Source of the DNA: Alcanivorax sp.
GTDB taxonomy: Bacteria; Pseudomonadota; Gammaproteobacteria; Pseudomonadales; Alcanivoracaceae
Direction: 5' to 3'
DNA: 64,000 bases
Assembly (NCBI RefSeq): GCF_002726155.1
Contig: NZ_PBSH01000032.1
Coordinates: 1 to 64,000, forward strand
The position numbers and the translations under genes are program-made. This document shows positions 1 through 8,751 of this stretch, one piece after another. The notes below the pieces were generated by a model that saw nothing but the letters and a program-made list of their open reading frames with translations, had not been told where the DNA came from and ran no database searches. Each line of letters begins with the position of its first letter. The stretch's first letter is position 1.

Positions 1-1
1 G

Positions 2-3000
2 CGTTCCTGGACCTTGGGCGGCGAAGCCTTTACCCGGGAAACCTTCGAGCGCATGCAGAGCGTGCTAAAGCCTGAACGTATCCTTAATGGTTACGGCCCT
101 ACGGAAACCGTGGTCACGCCGATGCTATGGGCCGCCTACGAAGGCGACACCCTGACCAGCGCCTATGCCCCCATCGGTACCGCCGTGGGGCCGCGAAAAC
201 TGTATGTGTTGGATCAGGATCTTAACCGGGTGCCGGTTGGCGTCGCGGGGGAGCTGTATATCGGCAACGAAGTGGGCCTGGCCCGTGGCTACCATCAGCG
301 CCCGGATCTGACGGCGGAGCGTTTCTTGCCTGACCCGTTCGGTGAGCCGGGCGAGCGCATGTACCGTACCGGGGACCTGGTGAAGTACCGAGACGATGGG
401 GTGATGGAATACCTGGGCCGGGTGGATCAGCAGGTCAAAATTCGCGGTTTCCGCATTGAGCTGGGCGAAATTGAAAGCCAGCTGCTGGGCCATGAACAGA
501 TCCGTGAGGCCGCCGTGGTGGCGCAGCCATCGCCGACGGGGGATCGCTTGGTAGCCTACATCGTCGCACGCCCCTCTGTAGGAGCGGCGCTTGAGCCGCG
601 AACCGAGCGTAGCGAGGCCCCATCGCTGAACGTTACCGCTATCCTCGATGACTTATCCCAATCCTTACCCGACTATATGGTGCCCAGCCAGTTGATCACG
701 TTGGAAGCCATGCCGCTGACCCCGGCAGGAAAAGTCGATCGCAAGGCGTTGCCGGCCCCGCAGTGGCAAACCGCCAGCGAAGGGGATGCGCCACAGACGG
801 ACAATGAACAGACGCTGGCGGCGATTTGGCAACAACTTCTGGGGCGTGAAACCGTCAGCCGCGATGATAATTTCTTTGCGTTGGGCGGCGACTCCATTCT
901 TGCCTTGCAGGTGGTCAGCCGTGCCCGCCAGCAAGGTCTGGCGCTAACCCCGAAAGAGCTGTTCGAGCAGCCGGTGTTGAAAGAGCTGGCGGTGCAGGCA
1001 GTGAGTGCCCAGGCGTCGGTGATTGCTCAACAGCCCTTGCAGGGCGCGCTACCCCTGTTGCCCATTCAGCAGCATTTCTTCTCCCTGAATCCGCCCAGCC
1101 CCAGTCACTGGAATCAGCACCTGTGGCTGGCGCTGGATGCTCCCATGGAACGGCCGGCGCTGGAGGCGACCCTGCAGGCCTTGTATCAACAGCATGACGC
1201 CCTGCGATTGCAATTTACCCGTGAGCAGAACGGGTGGGCGCAAACCTGTTTGCCGGCGGATCCACCGAGCCATGAATTATTGTGGTGGCGGCAGACTCCG
1301 GATGATGCGGCGGTATCCGCATTGTGTGAACAGACCCAGCAAAGCCTGAACATCGAAGCAGGGGAGCTGTTCCGTGTGCTTTACGTGCAAACGCCGCAGC
1401 AGCCGGATCGGTTGCTGCTGGTGATTCATCACCTGGCGGTGGATGGGGTGTCCTGGCGTATTCTGCTGGACGATTTGCTCAGTGCTTATGGGCAGGCACT
1501 GGCAGGCCAGGCGATAACCTTGCCGGAACGTACCCACAATCTGGGCGACTGGCATCAGGCATTGCTGCAATGGTTGCAGAAAAACGGCGATGAGCGCTTG
1601 CCGTTCTGGCAGGCCCAGCAACCGGACAAGACATCTGCTGCCTTGCCTGCTTACGCCGAAAAGCAAAGTGCTACCTTGTCGCTGGACAAGGAGGATACCC
1701 GCCGGCTGCTACAGGATGCGCCAACCAAGCTAGGCGTTAGCGTGCCGGCGCTCTTGCTGACTGCGCTCGCTCGCACCTTGAAGCCCTCATCTGTAGGAGC
1801 GGCGCTTGAGCCGCGAACCCGCTCACGAGAAAAGTCTCTGGATGCGATTCGCGGCTCAAGCGCCGCTCCTACAGGAAATTTGCCCCTGGTTATCAATCTG
1901 GAAGGGCACGGCCGGGAAACCCGCCTGGCGTCGGGCATGGACCTGAGCCGGACGCTGGGTTGGTTTACCAGCCTGTATCCGGTATCGCTGCCGTTCTCTG
2001 ACGACCCGCGCCAGAACCTGTTTGCGGTATCGCAGCAATTACAGCAAACCGAACCGGATGGTGGTGTGGGCTATGGCGCGTTGCGTTTTCTTGCTGACAG
2101 TGCCCTGAACGACAGCCCGGATGCGCCGGTCACGTTCAACTACCTGGGGCAGTACCACGATGATGCCTTGATTCAGGGCTTTACGCCGTTGCGCGGCGGC
2201 GGCACGGCACAAGCAGGCGACAATCCCATGGCGTCTCCCCTGGCGATTAACGGTCAGGTGGTCGGCGGGCAGCTGGAGCTGGTCTGGGATTTTGCGTCCA
2301 GTGTGTATGACGAGCAGCAGATTGCCCATTGGTGTGGCCGTTACCGTCAGGCCTTGCAGGCATTGTTGGCTCTGGCGGATGCGCCCCGTGAAGCCTGCGC
2401 CGATCCGGCACTGGTGACGCGCCTGAACCGGACCGGGGATCTGCCTGTGCTGTGGTGCCCGCATCCGGTGACGGGACGCACCACCGGCTATCAGGCCCTG
2501 GCCGCCAGCCTGGAAGGGCAGTGGCAGGTACGGGGCCTGCAATCGCGCAGTTTCCTGGAGCCTGGCTGGTTTGATCCGTCACTGAATGAAATGGCCGAAC
2601 GCTATTACCGCACGGTACGTCAGCAGCAGCCGGAAGGGCCGTACTACTTGCTGGGCTGGTCGCTGGGGGGCGCCTTGTCCATGGAACTGGCCCATCGGCT
2701 GGAGCAGGCCGGTGAAACCGTGGCCTTTGTGGGGCTGCTGGATACCTATGTGCCGGGCCACGAAGTGGCGGAAGACCAGTGGTCATCGCCGCAGGCGCAG
2801 CAGACGTTACGGGAACATCTGGGCATGCTGCTGACCTCGGCGTCGTCCATGGCGCTGGATGATTGCATTGCGCGTCTGCGTGACAGCAAACCGGCGCAGT
2901 GGCCGCAGAGATTTACGCAGTGGCTGGCCACACAGCCGATTGACCCGGCGCTGGCCGACAGTGCTGCGCAGTTATTGCATGCCTGGGCGGTGGAGCAACA

Positions 3001-3253
3001 TTTGCGGGATCTGTGTTGGGGCTATCAGCTGCCAGCGTTGCAGGCCCCGGTACACAGTTGGTGGGCCAGTGAGCCGGCGGGCCGTGCCCGGACTCTTGAG
3101 AACGGGCTGGGCGAGTGCGTTGAATTCGCCCACAGCGAGGCCGTGGCGGCGGACCATTTGACGATTGTGCGTGAGCCCTCCTTCTTGCAGGGCCTGCCCG
3201 CCTTGCTCGGTCGCACAAAAACTCGCGACTCATTGACTGAAATGCCCGGCTGA
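2..3253 (+). CDS. Siderophore-type NRPS, C-terminal module (A-T-E-TE), 5' end cut by window
   Basis: This is the 3' part of a non-ribosomal peptide synthetase; the frame is open from base 2, so the gene starts upstream. Visible in order: the second half of an adenylation domain (YGPTE near 92, YRTGDLVKYRDDG near 361, GRVDQQVKIRGFR near 418, TPAGKVDRKAL near 720), a carrier domain with the phosphopantetheine serine in GGDSI near 885, an epimerization domain (HHLAVDGVSWRIL near 1427, GWFTSLYPV near 1960, FNYLGQ near 2130) and a thioesterase with GWSLGG near 2654. This is a terminal module that installs a D-residue and releases the chain. The neighbours (receptor, ornithine hydroxylase, acetyltransferase, FhuF, PPTase) indicate a hydroxamate siderophore. 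Two REP-type repeats are translated in frame inside it. The substrate cannot be read because the specificity core lies mostly outside the window. Confidence 0.93.
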   Translation, partial: RSWTLGGEAFTRETFERMQSVLKPERILNGYGPTETVVTPMLWAAYEGDTLTSAYAPIGTAVGPRKLYVLDQDLNRVPVGVAGELYIGNEVGLARGYHQRPDLTAERFLPDPFGEPGERMYRTGDLVKYRDDGVMEYLGRVDQQVKIRGFRIELGEIESQLLGHEQIREAAVVAQPSPTGDRLVAYIVARPSVGAALEPRTERSEAPSLNVTAILDDLSQSLPDYMVPSQLITLEAMPLTPAGKVDRKALPAPQWQTASEGDAPQTDNEQTLAAIWQQLLGRETVSRDDNFFALGGDSILALQVVSRARQQGLALTPKELFEQPVLKELAVQAVSAQASVIAQQPLQGALPLLPIQQHFFSLNPPSPSHWNQHLWLALDAPMERPALEATLQALYQQHDALRLQFTREQNGWAQTCLPADPPSHELLWWRQTPDDAAVSALCEQTQQSLNIEAGELFRVLYVQTPQQPDRLLLVIHHLAVDGVSWRILLDDLLSAYGQALAGQAITLPERTHNLGDWHQALLQWLQKNGDERLPFWQAQQPDKTSAALPAYAEKQSATLSLDKEDTRRLLQDAPTKLGVSVPALLLTALARTLKPSSVGAALEPRTRSREKSLDAIRGSSAAPTGNLPLVINLEGHGRETRLASGMDLSRTLGWFTSLYPVSLPFSDDPRQNLFAVSQQLQQTEPDGGVGYGALRFLADSALNDSPDAPVTFNYLGQYHDDALIQGFTPLRGGGTAQAGDNPMASPLAINGQVVGGQLELVWDFASSVYDEQQIAHWCGRYRQALQALLALADAPREACADPALVTRLNRTGDLPVLWCPHPVTGRTTGYQALAASLEGQWQVRGLQSRSFLEPGWFDPSLNEMAERYYRTVRQQQPEGPYYLLGWSLGGALSMELAHRLEQAGETVAFVGLLDTYVPGHEVAEDQWSSPQAQQTLREHLGMLLTSASSMALDDCIARLRDSKPAQWPQRFTQWLATQPIDPALADSAAQLLHAWAVEQHLRDLCWGYQLPALQAPVHSWWASEPAGRARTLENGLGECVEFAHSEAVAADHLTIVREPSFLQGLPALLGRTKTRDSLTEMPG
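577..602 (+). repeat. REP-type hairpin repeat inside the NRPS gene
   Basis: A 26-base element beginning TGTAGGAGC and ending GCGAA, with a GGC/GCC stem around a CTTGA loop. The same element occurs at 1792-1817 and, in inverted orientation, at 1848-1873; variants occur at 39458 and 60892. It is read in frame as SVGAALEPRT, followed by a low-complexity tail (TERSEAPS), between the RLVAYIVA strand and the next helix of the adenylation C-terminal subdomain. Confidence 0.85.
1791..1874. repeat. Paired inverted REP element inside the NRPS epimerization domain
   Basis: Two perfect 27-base inverted arms (1791-1817 and 1848-1874) flank a 30-base spacer. The whole element is 84 bases, exactly 28 codons, and is translated without a stop between LARTLKPS and GNLPLVINLEGHGRE of the epimerization domain. 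Elsewhere in this window the same arms lie between genes, so this copy is a coding-region insertion of an intergenic repeat. Confidence 0.9.
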
Positions 3254-3292
3254 TCATTATTTTTGTGCACTAGTCGTAAGCTTCGTAATCTG

Positions 3293-3321
3293 TATAATGC
3301 AGTTGCGAATCATTCCTATTA
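3293..3321 (+). promoter_or_regulatory. Promoter of the siderophore receptor with probable Fur box
   Basis: A perfect -10 hexamer TATAAT lies at 3293-3298, with no good -35 at the usual spacing. Just downstream, at 3303-3321, is TTGCGAATCATTCCTATTA, which contains the AATCATT core of Fur operators and overlaps the expected start of transcription. Repression by iron-loaded Fur is the inference; the match to the consensus is partial. Confidence 0.5.
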
Positions 3322-3353
3322 CTGTAGCTTTTACGATTGTTAGGAGAACGACC

Positions 3354-5591
3354 ATGGGGAATCGGACCGAGAGCGGGCTGATCCGGGGGCTGAAGTGGAG
3401 CCGCAATCCGCTGGCGCTGGCGGTAGCCGCGACAATGGCGGCGTCACCTGTCTGGGCAGAAGAGCAGCAGGACGCTGATGAATTGCAGACTATCGAGGTG
3501 AATGCCGAGCAGTCAGACGACGTGTACGGCGGCGATGACTTTGGTTATGTGGGCCAGCGAAGCCTGACGGCGACTAAGACGGATACGCCAGTGAAAGAAA
3601 CGCCCCGTGCGGTTTCGATTGTTACTCGTGAACAAATGGATGACCGAGCCTCTGTCAGCATCGCTGATGCGCTGCAATATACTCCTAGCATCCAGGCCAA
3701 CTTCTACGGTGAAGATAACAAACAGGACTGGTTTGTTATCCGCGGTTTCAAACAGGCCAATAACGGTTTGTACCGTGATGGAACCCGGGTTTATTCCTAC
3801 GGTTTCTACAGCTGGCAGCTGGATCCTTTTGCCCAGGAACGTGTAGAAATTATGCGCGGCCCGGCTTCTGTTCTGTATGGGCAGACCCCTCCGGGCGGCG
3901 TGATTAACGTCATCAGCAAGCGCCCTCAGGATTATTCCTTTGGTTCCGTGACAGCAGAATACGGCAGCTATGATCGCAAACAGCTGTCGGTGGATGTGGG
4001 CGGTGCTCCGTCGGAAGATGTGTCCTGGCGTGTTGTTGCGCTTGGCCGTGAAAACGGCACCCAAGTGGATGATCTGGAAGCCGAGCGCACCATGCTGGCA
4101 CCGTCCCTGAAGCTGGGCTTGGGTGACCGGACCGAGCTGACTTTGCTGGCGTCCTATCAGAAAGATGATTCCGACCCGTACCTGCAGTTCCTGCCCTCCA
4201 GCGGCACGATTTCGCCGAACCCTAATGGCAAGATCGACGATGACGTTGCCATCGGTAATCTGGATTACGAGCAGTTTGAACGTACCCAGGTGTCTTTCGG
4301 TTATCAGTTGGATCATGCATTTAATGACTCGACCACTTTCCAACAGAGCGCGCGTTACCAGCAGATCGACATTGATCTGAAGCAGATGTACTCCCTGGGC
4401 TATCTCCCGGGCAGTGGTGATTCACAGGTGATTCGTGGTCTCAGTGATGAAGACGGTGATGCTTACGGCATTAACCTGGATAACCGTTTGATTCATACGT
4501 GGTCGATCAACAATGTGGAGCATACGTTGTTGGCAGGCATTGATTACCAAAGTTTGCACATCGACGGTAAGAGCTTTGGCAACCCGCTGATGGGTTACGA
4601 AGCAGCGCCGGGTGTCTTCGCGCCGGCGACGCTGAATCCGTTTGATCCGCAGTACCGAAATGCAGATGAGTTGACGCCTGTTTCCTGTAATTTCTCCACC
4701 TTTGTGTGTACAGAAGTGACCAGCCGTCAGCGAACCACCATTGATGCTTATCAAGTCGGTGGCTACCTGCAAGACCAGATGAAGTTCGATAACAATCTGG
4801 TGCTGACTGTGGGCGCCCGTTTTGACCGGGCCAGTAGCGATATCGAAAACAAATCCACCGGCGTTGAGCAGAATATCGACAACGACAAGTGGACAGCCAA
4901 CGCCGGCCTGGCCTGGTTGCTTAACGACAACCTGACTGCGTATACCAGCTACTCGCAGTTTTTCCAGCCGATTCTGCAACTGGACCAGAATGGCGACGCG
5001 GCCAAGCCGCAAGAGGGCGACCAGATCGAAGTGGGTATGAAGTTCCAGCCGGAAGGCATTGATGGTTACCTTAACGCGGCGGCGTTTAAAATTACTCAGG
5101 AGAATCTGGCCTCAGGGGCAACTGGTACACCCGCGTTCCAGCAAATCGGTGAAGTGGAAAGTGAAGGGATCGAGCTGGAAGCGGTTGCCAATATCACCCC
5201 GAGCTTTAGCCTGCTGGCCAACGCTACCTGGATGGATCCGGAAATCGTTTCCGATAGCACGCCGGCTGAAGAAGGTAATCGTCCGGTGAATATCGCGGAT
5301 ACCCTGTATTCGGCCTGGGCCAAGTACACCTTCCTGGGTGGCCCCTTGAACGGCTTCGCGATTGGTTCCGGTGTACGGTATGTCAGTGATACCTACGGTG
5401 ATAACACCGAGACCCTGAAAGTGCCGTCCTATACGGTCTGGGATGCCACTGTCAGCTACCGTTACAAGGACTTCAAGTTCCAGGTGGCGGCCAAGAACCT
5501 GGAAGACAAGCAGTACGTTGCCACTTGTGACTACTACTGCTGGTACGGCGATCGCCGCAATGTCATTGGTAGCGTGACCTATGCCTGGTAA
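3354..5591 (+). CDS. TonB-dependent ferric siderophore receptor
   Basis: Outer-membrane receptor for a ferric hydroxamate-type siderophore, powered by TonB. The ATG at 3354 is chosen because AGGAG lies 7 bases upstream; a longer reading from 3297 would run through the promoter and operator. A signal peptide ends near SPVWA. The plug domain shows KETPRAVSIVTREQM, RGFKQ and VEIMRGPASVLYGQTPPGG; the remainder is a 22-strand-type barrel ending in a C-terminal aromatic residue (TYAW). At 745 residues it has the normal family length (FhuA/FoxA/FpvA group). Its stop overlaps the start of the acetyltransferase gene, so uptake and biosynthesis genes appear co-transcribed under the same promoter. Confidence 0.93.
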   Translation: MGNRTESGLIRGLKWSRNPLALAVAATMAASPVWAEEQQDADELQTIEVNAEQSDDVYGGDDFGYVGQRSLTATKTDTPVKETPRAVSIVTREQMDDRASVSIADALQYTPSIQANFYGEDNKQDWFVIRGFKQANNGLYRDGTRVYSYGFYSWQLDPFAQERVEIMRGPASVLYGQTPPGGVINVISKRPQDYSFGSVTAEYGSYDRKQLSVDVGGAPSEDVSWRVVALGRENGTQVDDLEAERTMLAPSLKLGLGDRTELTLLASYQKDDSDPYLQFLPSSGTISPNPNGKIDDDVAIGNLDYEQFERTQVSFGYQLDHAFNDSTTFQQSARYQQIDIDLKQMYSLGYLPGSGDSQVIRGLSDEDGDAYGINLDNRLIHTWSINNVEHTLLAGIDYQSLHIDGKSFGNPLMGYEAAPGVFAPATLNPFDPQYRNADELTPVSCNFSTFVCTEVTSRQRTTIDAYQVGGYLQDQMKFDNNLVLTVGARFDRASSDIENKSTGVEQNIDNDKWTANAGLAWLLNDNLTAYTSYSQFFQPILQLDQNGDAAKPQEGDQIEVGMKFQPEGIDGYLNAAAFKITQENLASGATGTPAFQQIGEVESEGIELEAVANITPSFSLLANATWMDPEIVSDSTPAEEGNRPVNIADTLYSAWAKYTFLGGPLNGFAIGSGVRYVSDTYGDNTETLKVPSYTVWDATVSYRYKDFKFQVAAKNLEDKQYVATCDYYCWYGDRRNVIGSVTYAW

Positions 5592-6567
5592 TGGCAATCA
5601 CCAATCCATTCCGCTGCCCACCGGGCAGCGGCTGGATGTGTTCGAACAGGCGCTGGCCCCGCAGTGGCGGTGCCAGTGGGATGATCAGGATCTGCTAACG
5701 GTGGAACTGACCGACGGCATTGCCCGTGTGGTGCAGTGTTGCCAGGAATCGACGCAGCTTCTGCGTGCCGCCTGGGCGTTCTTTGTCTCGCGGCCTGAGA
5801 TAAAAACTCTGCAGTTTGAGAGCGGCTTTAACGCTGTCTTCATGATTCAGGAAGAGAATCAAACAGCACGGCTGGAACGCGACATGTTCTGGCAGCTGCC
5901 CGGTGACTGGCTAATGCAGGGTGATCCCTTGCCGTACCCGGTCACCATGATCATGGATGAATCCGGCCGGCGTCACCCACGACGCCGCGCCAAGCCGGCG
6001 GGGGAAGTGTACCGCCGTTTTGATACCGGTATTCAGGCGTGGGTGTCTCTGCGCACGCTGGATATTGAGGAAGACCTGCACCGTTTCATGCGCTGGCAGA
6101 ACAGCGAGCGTGTAGCCGCCTTCTGGGAACAGAGCGGCACACTGGAGGAGCATCGCAGCTATCTGGAAAGCCAGGCGAAGGATCCGCGAGTACTCAACCT
6201 GATCGGTTGCATTGATGACGAGCCGTTCGCGTATTTTGAAGCATACTGGACAAAGGAAGATCGCATCGCTCCCTATTACGATGCACAGGATTTTGACCGC
6301 GGGATTCACATGCTGGTGGGCGAAGACCATCACCGTGGCCCGCACAAGGTAAAGGCATGGCTGAATGCGCTCTGCCATTACCTGTTTCTCGATGATTGCC
6401 GCACTACGCGGATCGTGTCCGAGCCCCGTTCGGATAACGACAGGATGATTCAACACCTTCAAGCCAGGCGATTTGCCAAGCCAAAGGAGTTTGATTTTCC
6501 GCACAAGCGCGCAGCCCTGATGGTGCTGCATCGTGATGCTTTTTTTGAGCGTTGCGAGCTGAGCTGA
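5581..6567 (+). CDS. Siderophore biosynthesis N-acyltransferase (IucB/AlcB-like GNAT)
   Basis: Predicted to acylate the hydroxylamine of N-hydroxy-ornithine or -lysine, giving the hydroxamate that binds iron. The protein (328 aa) has a variable N-terminal half and a C-terminal GNAT domain from about residue 155: EEDLHRFMRWQNSERVAAFW, then YFEAYWTKEDRIAPYYDA, then RGIHMLVGEDHHRGP and DDCRTTRIVSEPRSDN, the pattern of the IucB/RhbD/MbtK siderophore family. The ATG overlaps the last 11 bases of the receptor gene. The acyl donor (acetyl or longer) cannot be told from sequence. Confidence 0.88.
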   Translation: MPGNGNHQSIPLPTGQRLDVFEQALAPQWRCQWDDQDLLTVELTDGIARVVQCCQESTQLLRAAWAFFVSRPEIKTLQFESGFNAVFMIQEENQTARLERDMFWQLPGDWLMQGDPLPYPVTMIMDESGRRHPRRRAKPAGEVYRRFDTGIQAWVSLRTLDIEEDLHRFMRWQNSERVAAFWEQSGTLEEHRSYLESQAKDPRVLNLIGCIDDEPFAYFEAYWTKEDRIAPYYDAQDFDRGIHMLVGEDHHRGPHKVKAWLNALCHYLFLDDCRTTRIVSEPRSDNDRMIQHLQARRFAKPKEFDFPHKRAALMVLHRDAFFERCELS

Positions 6568-6680
6568 AAATCACGGTTCGGATTTTTCACGCTGAACCGC
6601 CATGGCGCGCTGCCCACCACTATCCGGCAGCAGGTGGCTGGCATGTCGGTAATTCTCGATGTGTCGGTGTATGGATAACC

Positions 6681-6700
6681 CGGAAGCCGTTCGGCTTCCG
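6681..6700 (+). promoter_or_regulatory. Stem-loop in the leader of the ornithine hydroxylase gene
   Basis: A perfect 8-bp stem (CGGAAGCC / GGCTTCCG) with a GTTC loop lies 7 bases before the GAGGA ribosome-binding site of the next gene, in a 153-base gap. There is no T-tract, so it is not a normal terminator. It could stabilise the downstream mRNA or affect translation; no function is proven. Confidence 0.5.
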
Positions 6701-6720
6701 CCACATTGAGGACATATCCC

Positions 6721-8013
6721 ATGAGCGTTCATTCTCAGGAATACGATGTCGTTGGTATTGGTTTTGGCCCGGCGAACCTGGCCATTGCCATTGCGCTGGA
6801 TGAGCAGAAAGACCTGGATGGCCTGCGTTACTGCTTCCTGGAAAAACAACCCCGCTTTGAATGGCACGGCGGCATGTTGCTGGAAGGCACTCGCATGCAG
6901 GTGTCATTTCTGAAAGATCTGGCGACCCTGCGCAATCCCGCCAGCCGTTTCACCTTTGTTAATTATTTGCACGACAACAATCGTCTCGATTCGTTTATCA
7001 ACATGGGCACGTTCTTTCCTACCCGTGTGGAATATAACGATTACATGCGCTGGTCCGCCGATCAGTTTAAAGAGCATGTGCACTATGGCCAGGAAGTGAT
7101 CTCCATTGAGCCGGTGGAGCAGGGTGGCGAAGTGGAATGGGTGCGTGTGCGTTCGCGCAATGCTGACGGTAGCGAGCAAGAGATTTTTACTCGAAATCTG
7201 GTGATCGGCATCGGTGGCTACCCGAAAATTCCGGCGGTGTTCGCAGGCAAGATGGGTGACAACATGGTTCACTCATCGCGCTATAAACATGAATATGAGC
7301 GTTTTGGTCGCCACGAAACGCCGCGTATTGCGGTGATTGGTGCAGGCCAGAGCGCCGCTGAAATATATCTGGATCTGATGGACCAGTACCCGGATGGCAA
7401 GATGGATTTGGTCAGCCGAAGCCGGGCCCTGCACCCGGCCGACGACAGCGCTTTTGTGAACGAAATCTTCGATCCATCGTTCACGGATACTATCTACGCC
7501 CGGCCGGAATCCGAGCGGCAGGATTTTCTCAAGCGTTTCAGTCAGACCAATTATGCGGTAGTAGATTTGGCGGAAATTGAGCAGATCTACGAGCGCCTTT
7601 ACCTGCAGAAAGTGACCGGCAAGGTGCAGCACCGATTCCTGTCCAACCGCGATATCGTTGGTGTACAGAATGATGGTACCCGGGTGCTGTTGACCCTGCG
7701 CAACAAGGACACCGGCGTGGAACAGACCGAAGTCTACGACGGGGTGGTGCTGGCCACCGGTTATAACCGCAATGGGCATGAGCAGTTGCTGTCGCCAATG
7801 GCGGACTGGATGTCCGAGAAAGGGGTGGAGCGCTGCTACCGATTGCCCATGGCTGCAGGCTGCCATGCCAATGTGTTCCTGCAGGGATGTTGTGAAGAAA
7901 CCCATGGCCTCAGCGACACCCTGTTGTCGATCCTGGCGGTGCGCTCCCAGGAAGTGGTGGATGCGTTGATAGAACGGCAGAGCCGGCCGCTCGAAACGGC
8001 CTGCGCAAGCTGA
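6721..8013 (+). CDS. pvdA: L-ornithine N5-monooxygenase (PvdA/SidA family)
   Basis: FAD- and NADPH-dependent hydroxylation of the ornithine side-chain amine, the committed step to a hydroxamate siderophore. The start at 6721 has GAGGA 8 bases upstream. Motifs: FAD-binding VVGIGFGPANLA at the N-terminus, the substrate region WHGGMLLEGTRMQVSFLKDL and RNPASRFTFVNYL, the NADPH-binding AVIGAGQSAAE near residue 205, and the C-terminal ATGYNRNGH and LSDTLLS. At 430 aa and throughout its length it resembles PvdA more than the lysine hydroxylase IucD, though the two families are close. The stop overlaps the next start (TGATG). Confidence 0.88.
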   Translation: MSVHSQEYDVVGIGFGPANLAIAIALDEQKDLDGLRYCFLEKQPRFEWHGGMLLEGTRMQVSFLKDLATLRNPASRFTFVNYLHDNNRLDSFINMGTFFPTRVEYNDYMRWSADQFKEHVHYGQEVISIEPVEQGGEVEWVRVRSRNADGSEQEIFTRNLVIGIGGYPKIPAVFAGKMGDNMVHSSRYKHEYERFGRHETPRIAVIGAGQSAAEIYLDLMDQYPDGKMDLVSRSRALHPADDSAFVNEIFDPSFTDTIYARPESERQDFLKRFSQTNYAVVDLAEIEQIYERLYLQKVTGKVQHRFLSNRDIVGVQNDGTRVLLTLRNKDTGVEQTEVYDGVVLATGYNRNGHEQLLSPMADWMSEKGVERCYRLPMAAGCHANVFLQGCCEETHGLSDTLLSILAVRSQEVVDALIERQSRPLETACAS

Positions 8014-8747
8014 TGATTCCTGCTCTGGCCCCCTTGTTTCAAGGGGGCTTCTCTTCCTATGGCCACTGGCTACGCTTGGCCGAGCCGAACGATACGGCTA
8101 TCCCGTTGAGTGATCTGTTTGATGCACAACGGTTACGGCAGTCGTTGTATCAATTTCGTCCTGACTTGAAGGGAGAAGATGAGCGGGCGCTGCTCTCTAT
8201 CTGGAGTAAATACTATTTCTTGCGGCTGTTGCCGCCGGTGCTTGCGGCCAACCTGATCCTGCAACGTGAATTGCCTTTGTCAGTGGACGTCCTGGCGGTC
8301 GAGGTGGATGCGCAGGGGTTGCCGGGTGTCTTTGTGTTGCCGGATGACGGACAACAACTTGTGGCATCCGCGCATCCGCTGTCCCGTTTCGAGGCAATAA
8401 TACGGGATAACCTGCAGCCAGTTATCACTGCCTGGCGGCAGGCATTGGGGCTGTCACCCCGGGTACTGTGGAGTAATGCCAGCCGTTATATCCACTGGTT
8501 CACGGGAGAGTTGAAAGGGGCTGGTTTGCCGGAGATGTTGTGGGCGCCGGGGCTGGCATTACTTGATCAGCCCACCTTTGAAAACGGTGACAAAAACCCC
8601 TTGTTCGGGGCCTACCAGGACAGGATGAACGCCAACACCGGTACCGTGATCACCGTGCGTCGTACCTGTTGTATTCGTTTTCGTTTGCCGGAGACGGCGT
8701 TGTGTGAAGACTGCCCACGGCTGTGCCGCAAGGGCATGGCAGCATAG
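8013..8747 (+). CDS. fhuF: FhuF-type siderophore-iron reductase, [2Fe-2S]
   Basis: Cytoplasmic reductase expected to release iron from the imported ferric hydroxamate. The C-terminal cysteine pattern CC-x10-C-x2-C (RRTCCIRF ... LCEDCPRLC) is the unusual [2Fe-2S] ligand set of the FhuF family. The length, 244 aa, is normal. Its ATG overlaps the stop of the hydroxylase gene, so it closes the same operon. The following gene is convergent, with only 4 bases between stops. Confidence 0.87.
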   Translation: MIPALAPLFQGGFSSYGHWLRLAEPNDTAIPLSDLFDAQRLRQSLYQFRPDLKGEDERALLSIWSKYYFLRLLPPVLAANLILQRELPLSVDVLAVEVDAQGLPGVFVLPDDGQQLVASAHPLSRFEAIIRDNLQPVITAWRQALGLSPRVLWSNASRYIHWFTGELKGAGLPEMLWAPGLALLDQPTFENGDKNPLFGAYQDRMNANTGTVITVRRTCCIRFRLPETALCEDCPRLCRKGMAA

Positions 8748-8751
8748 CCCG

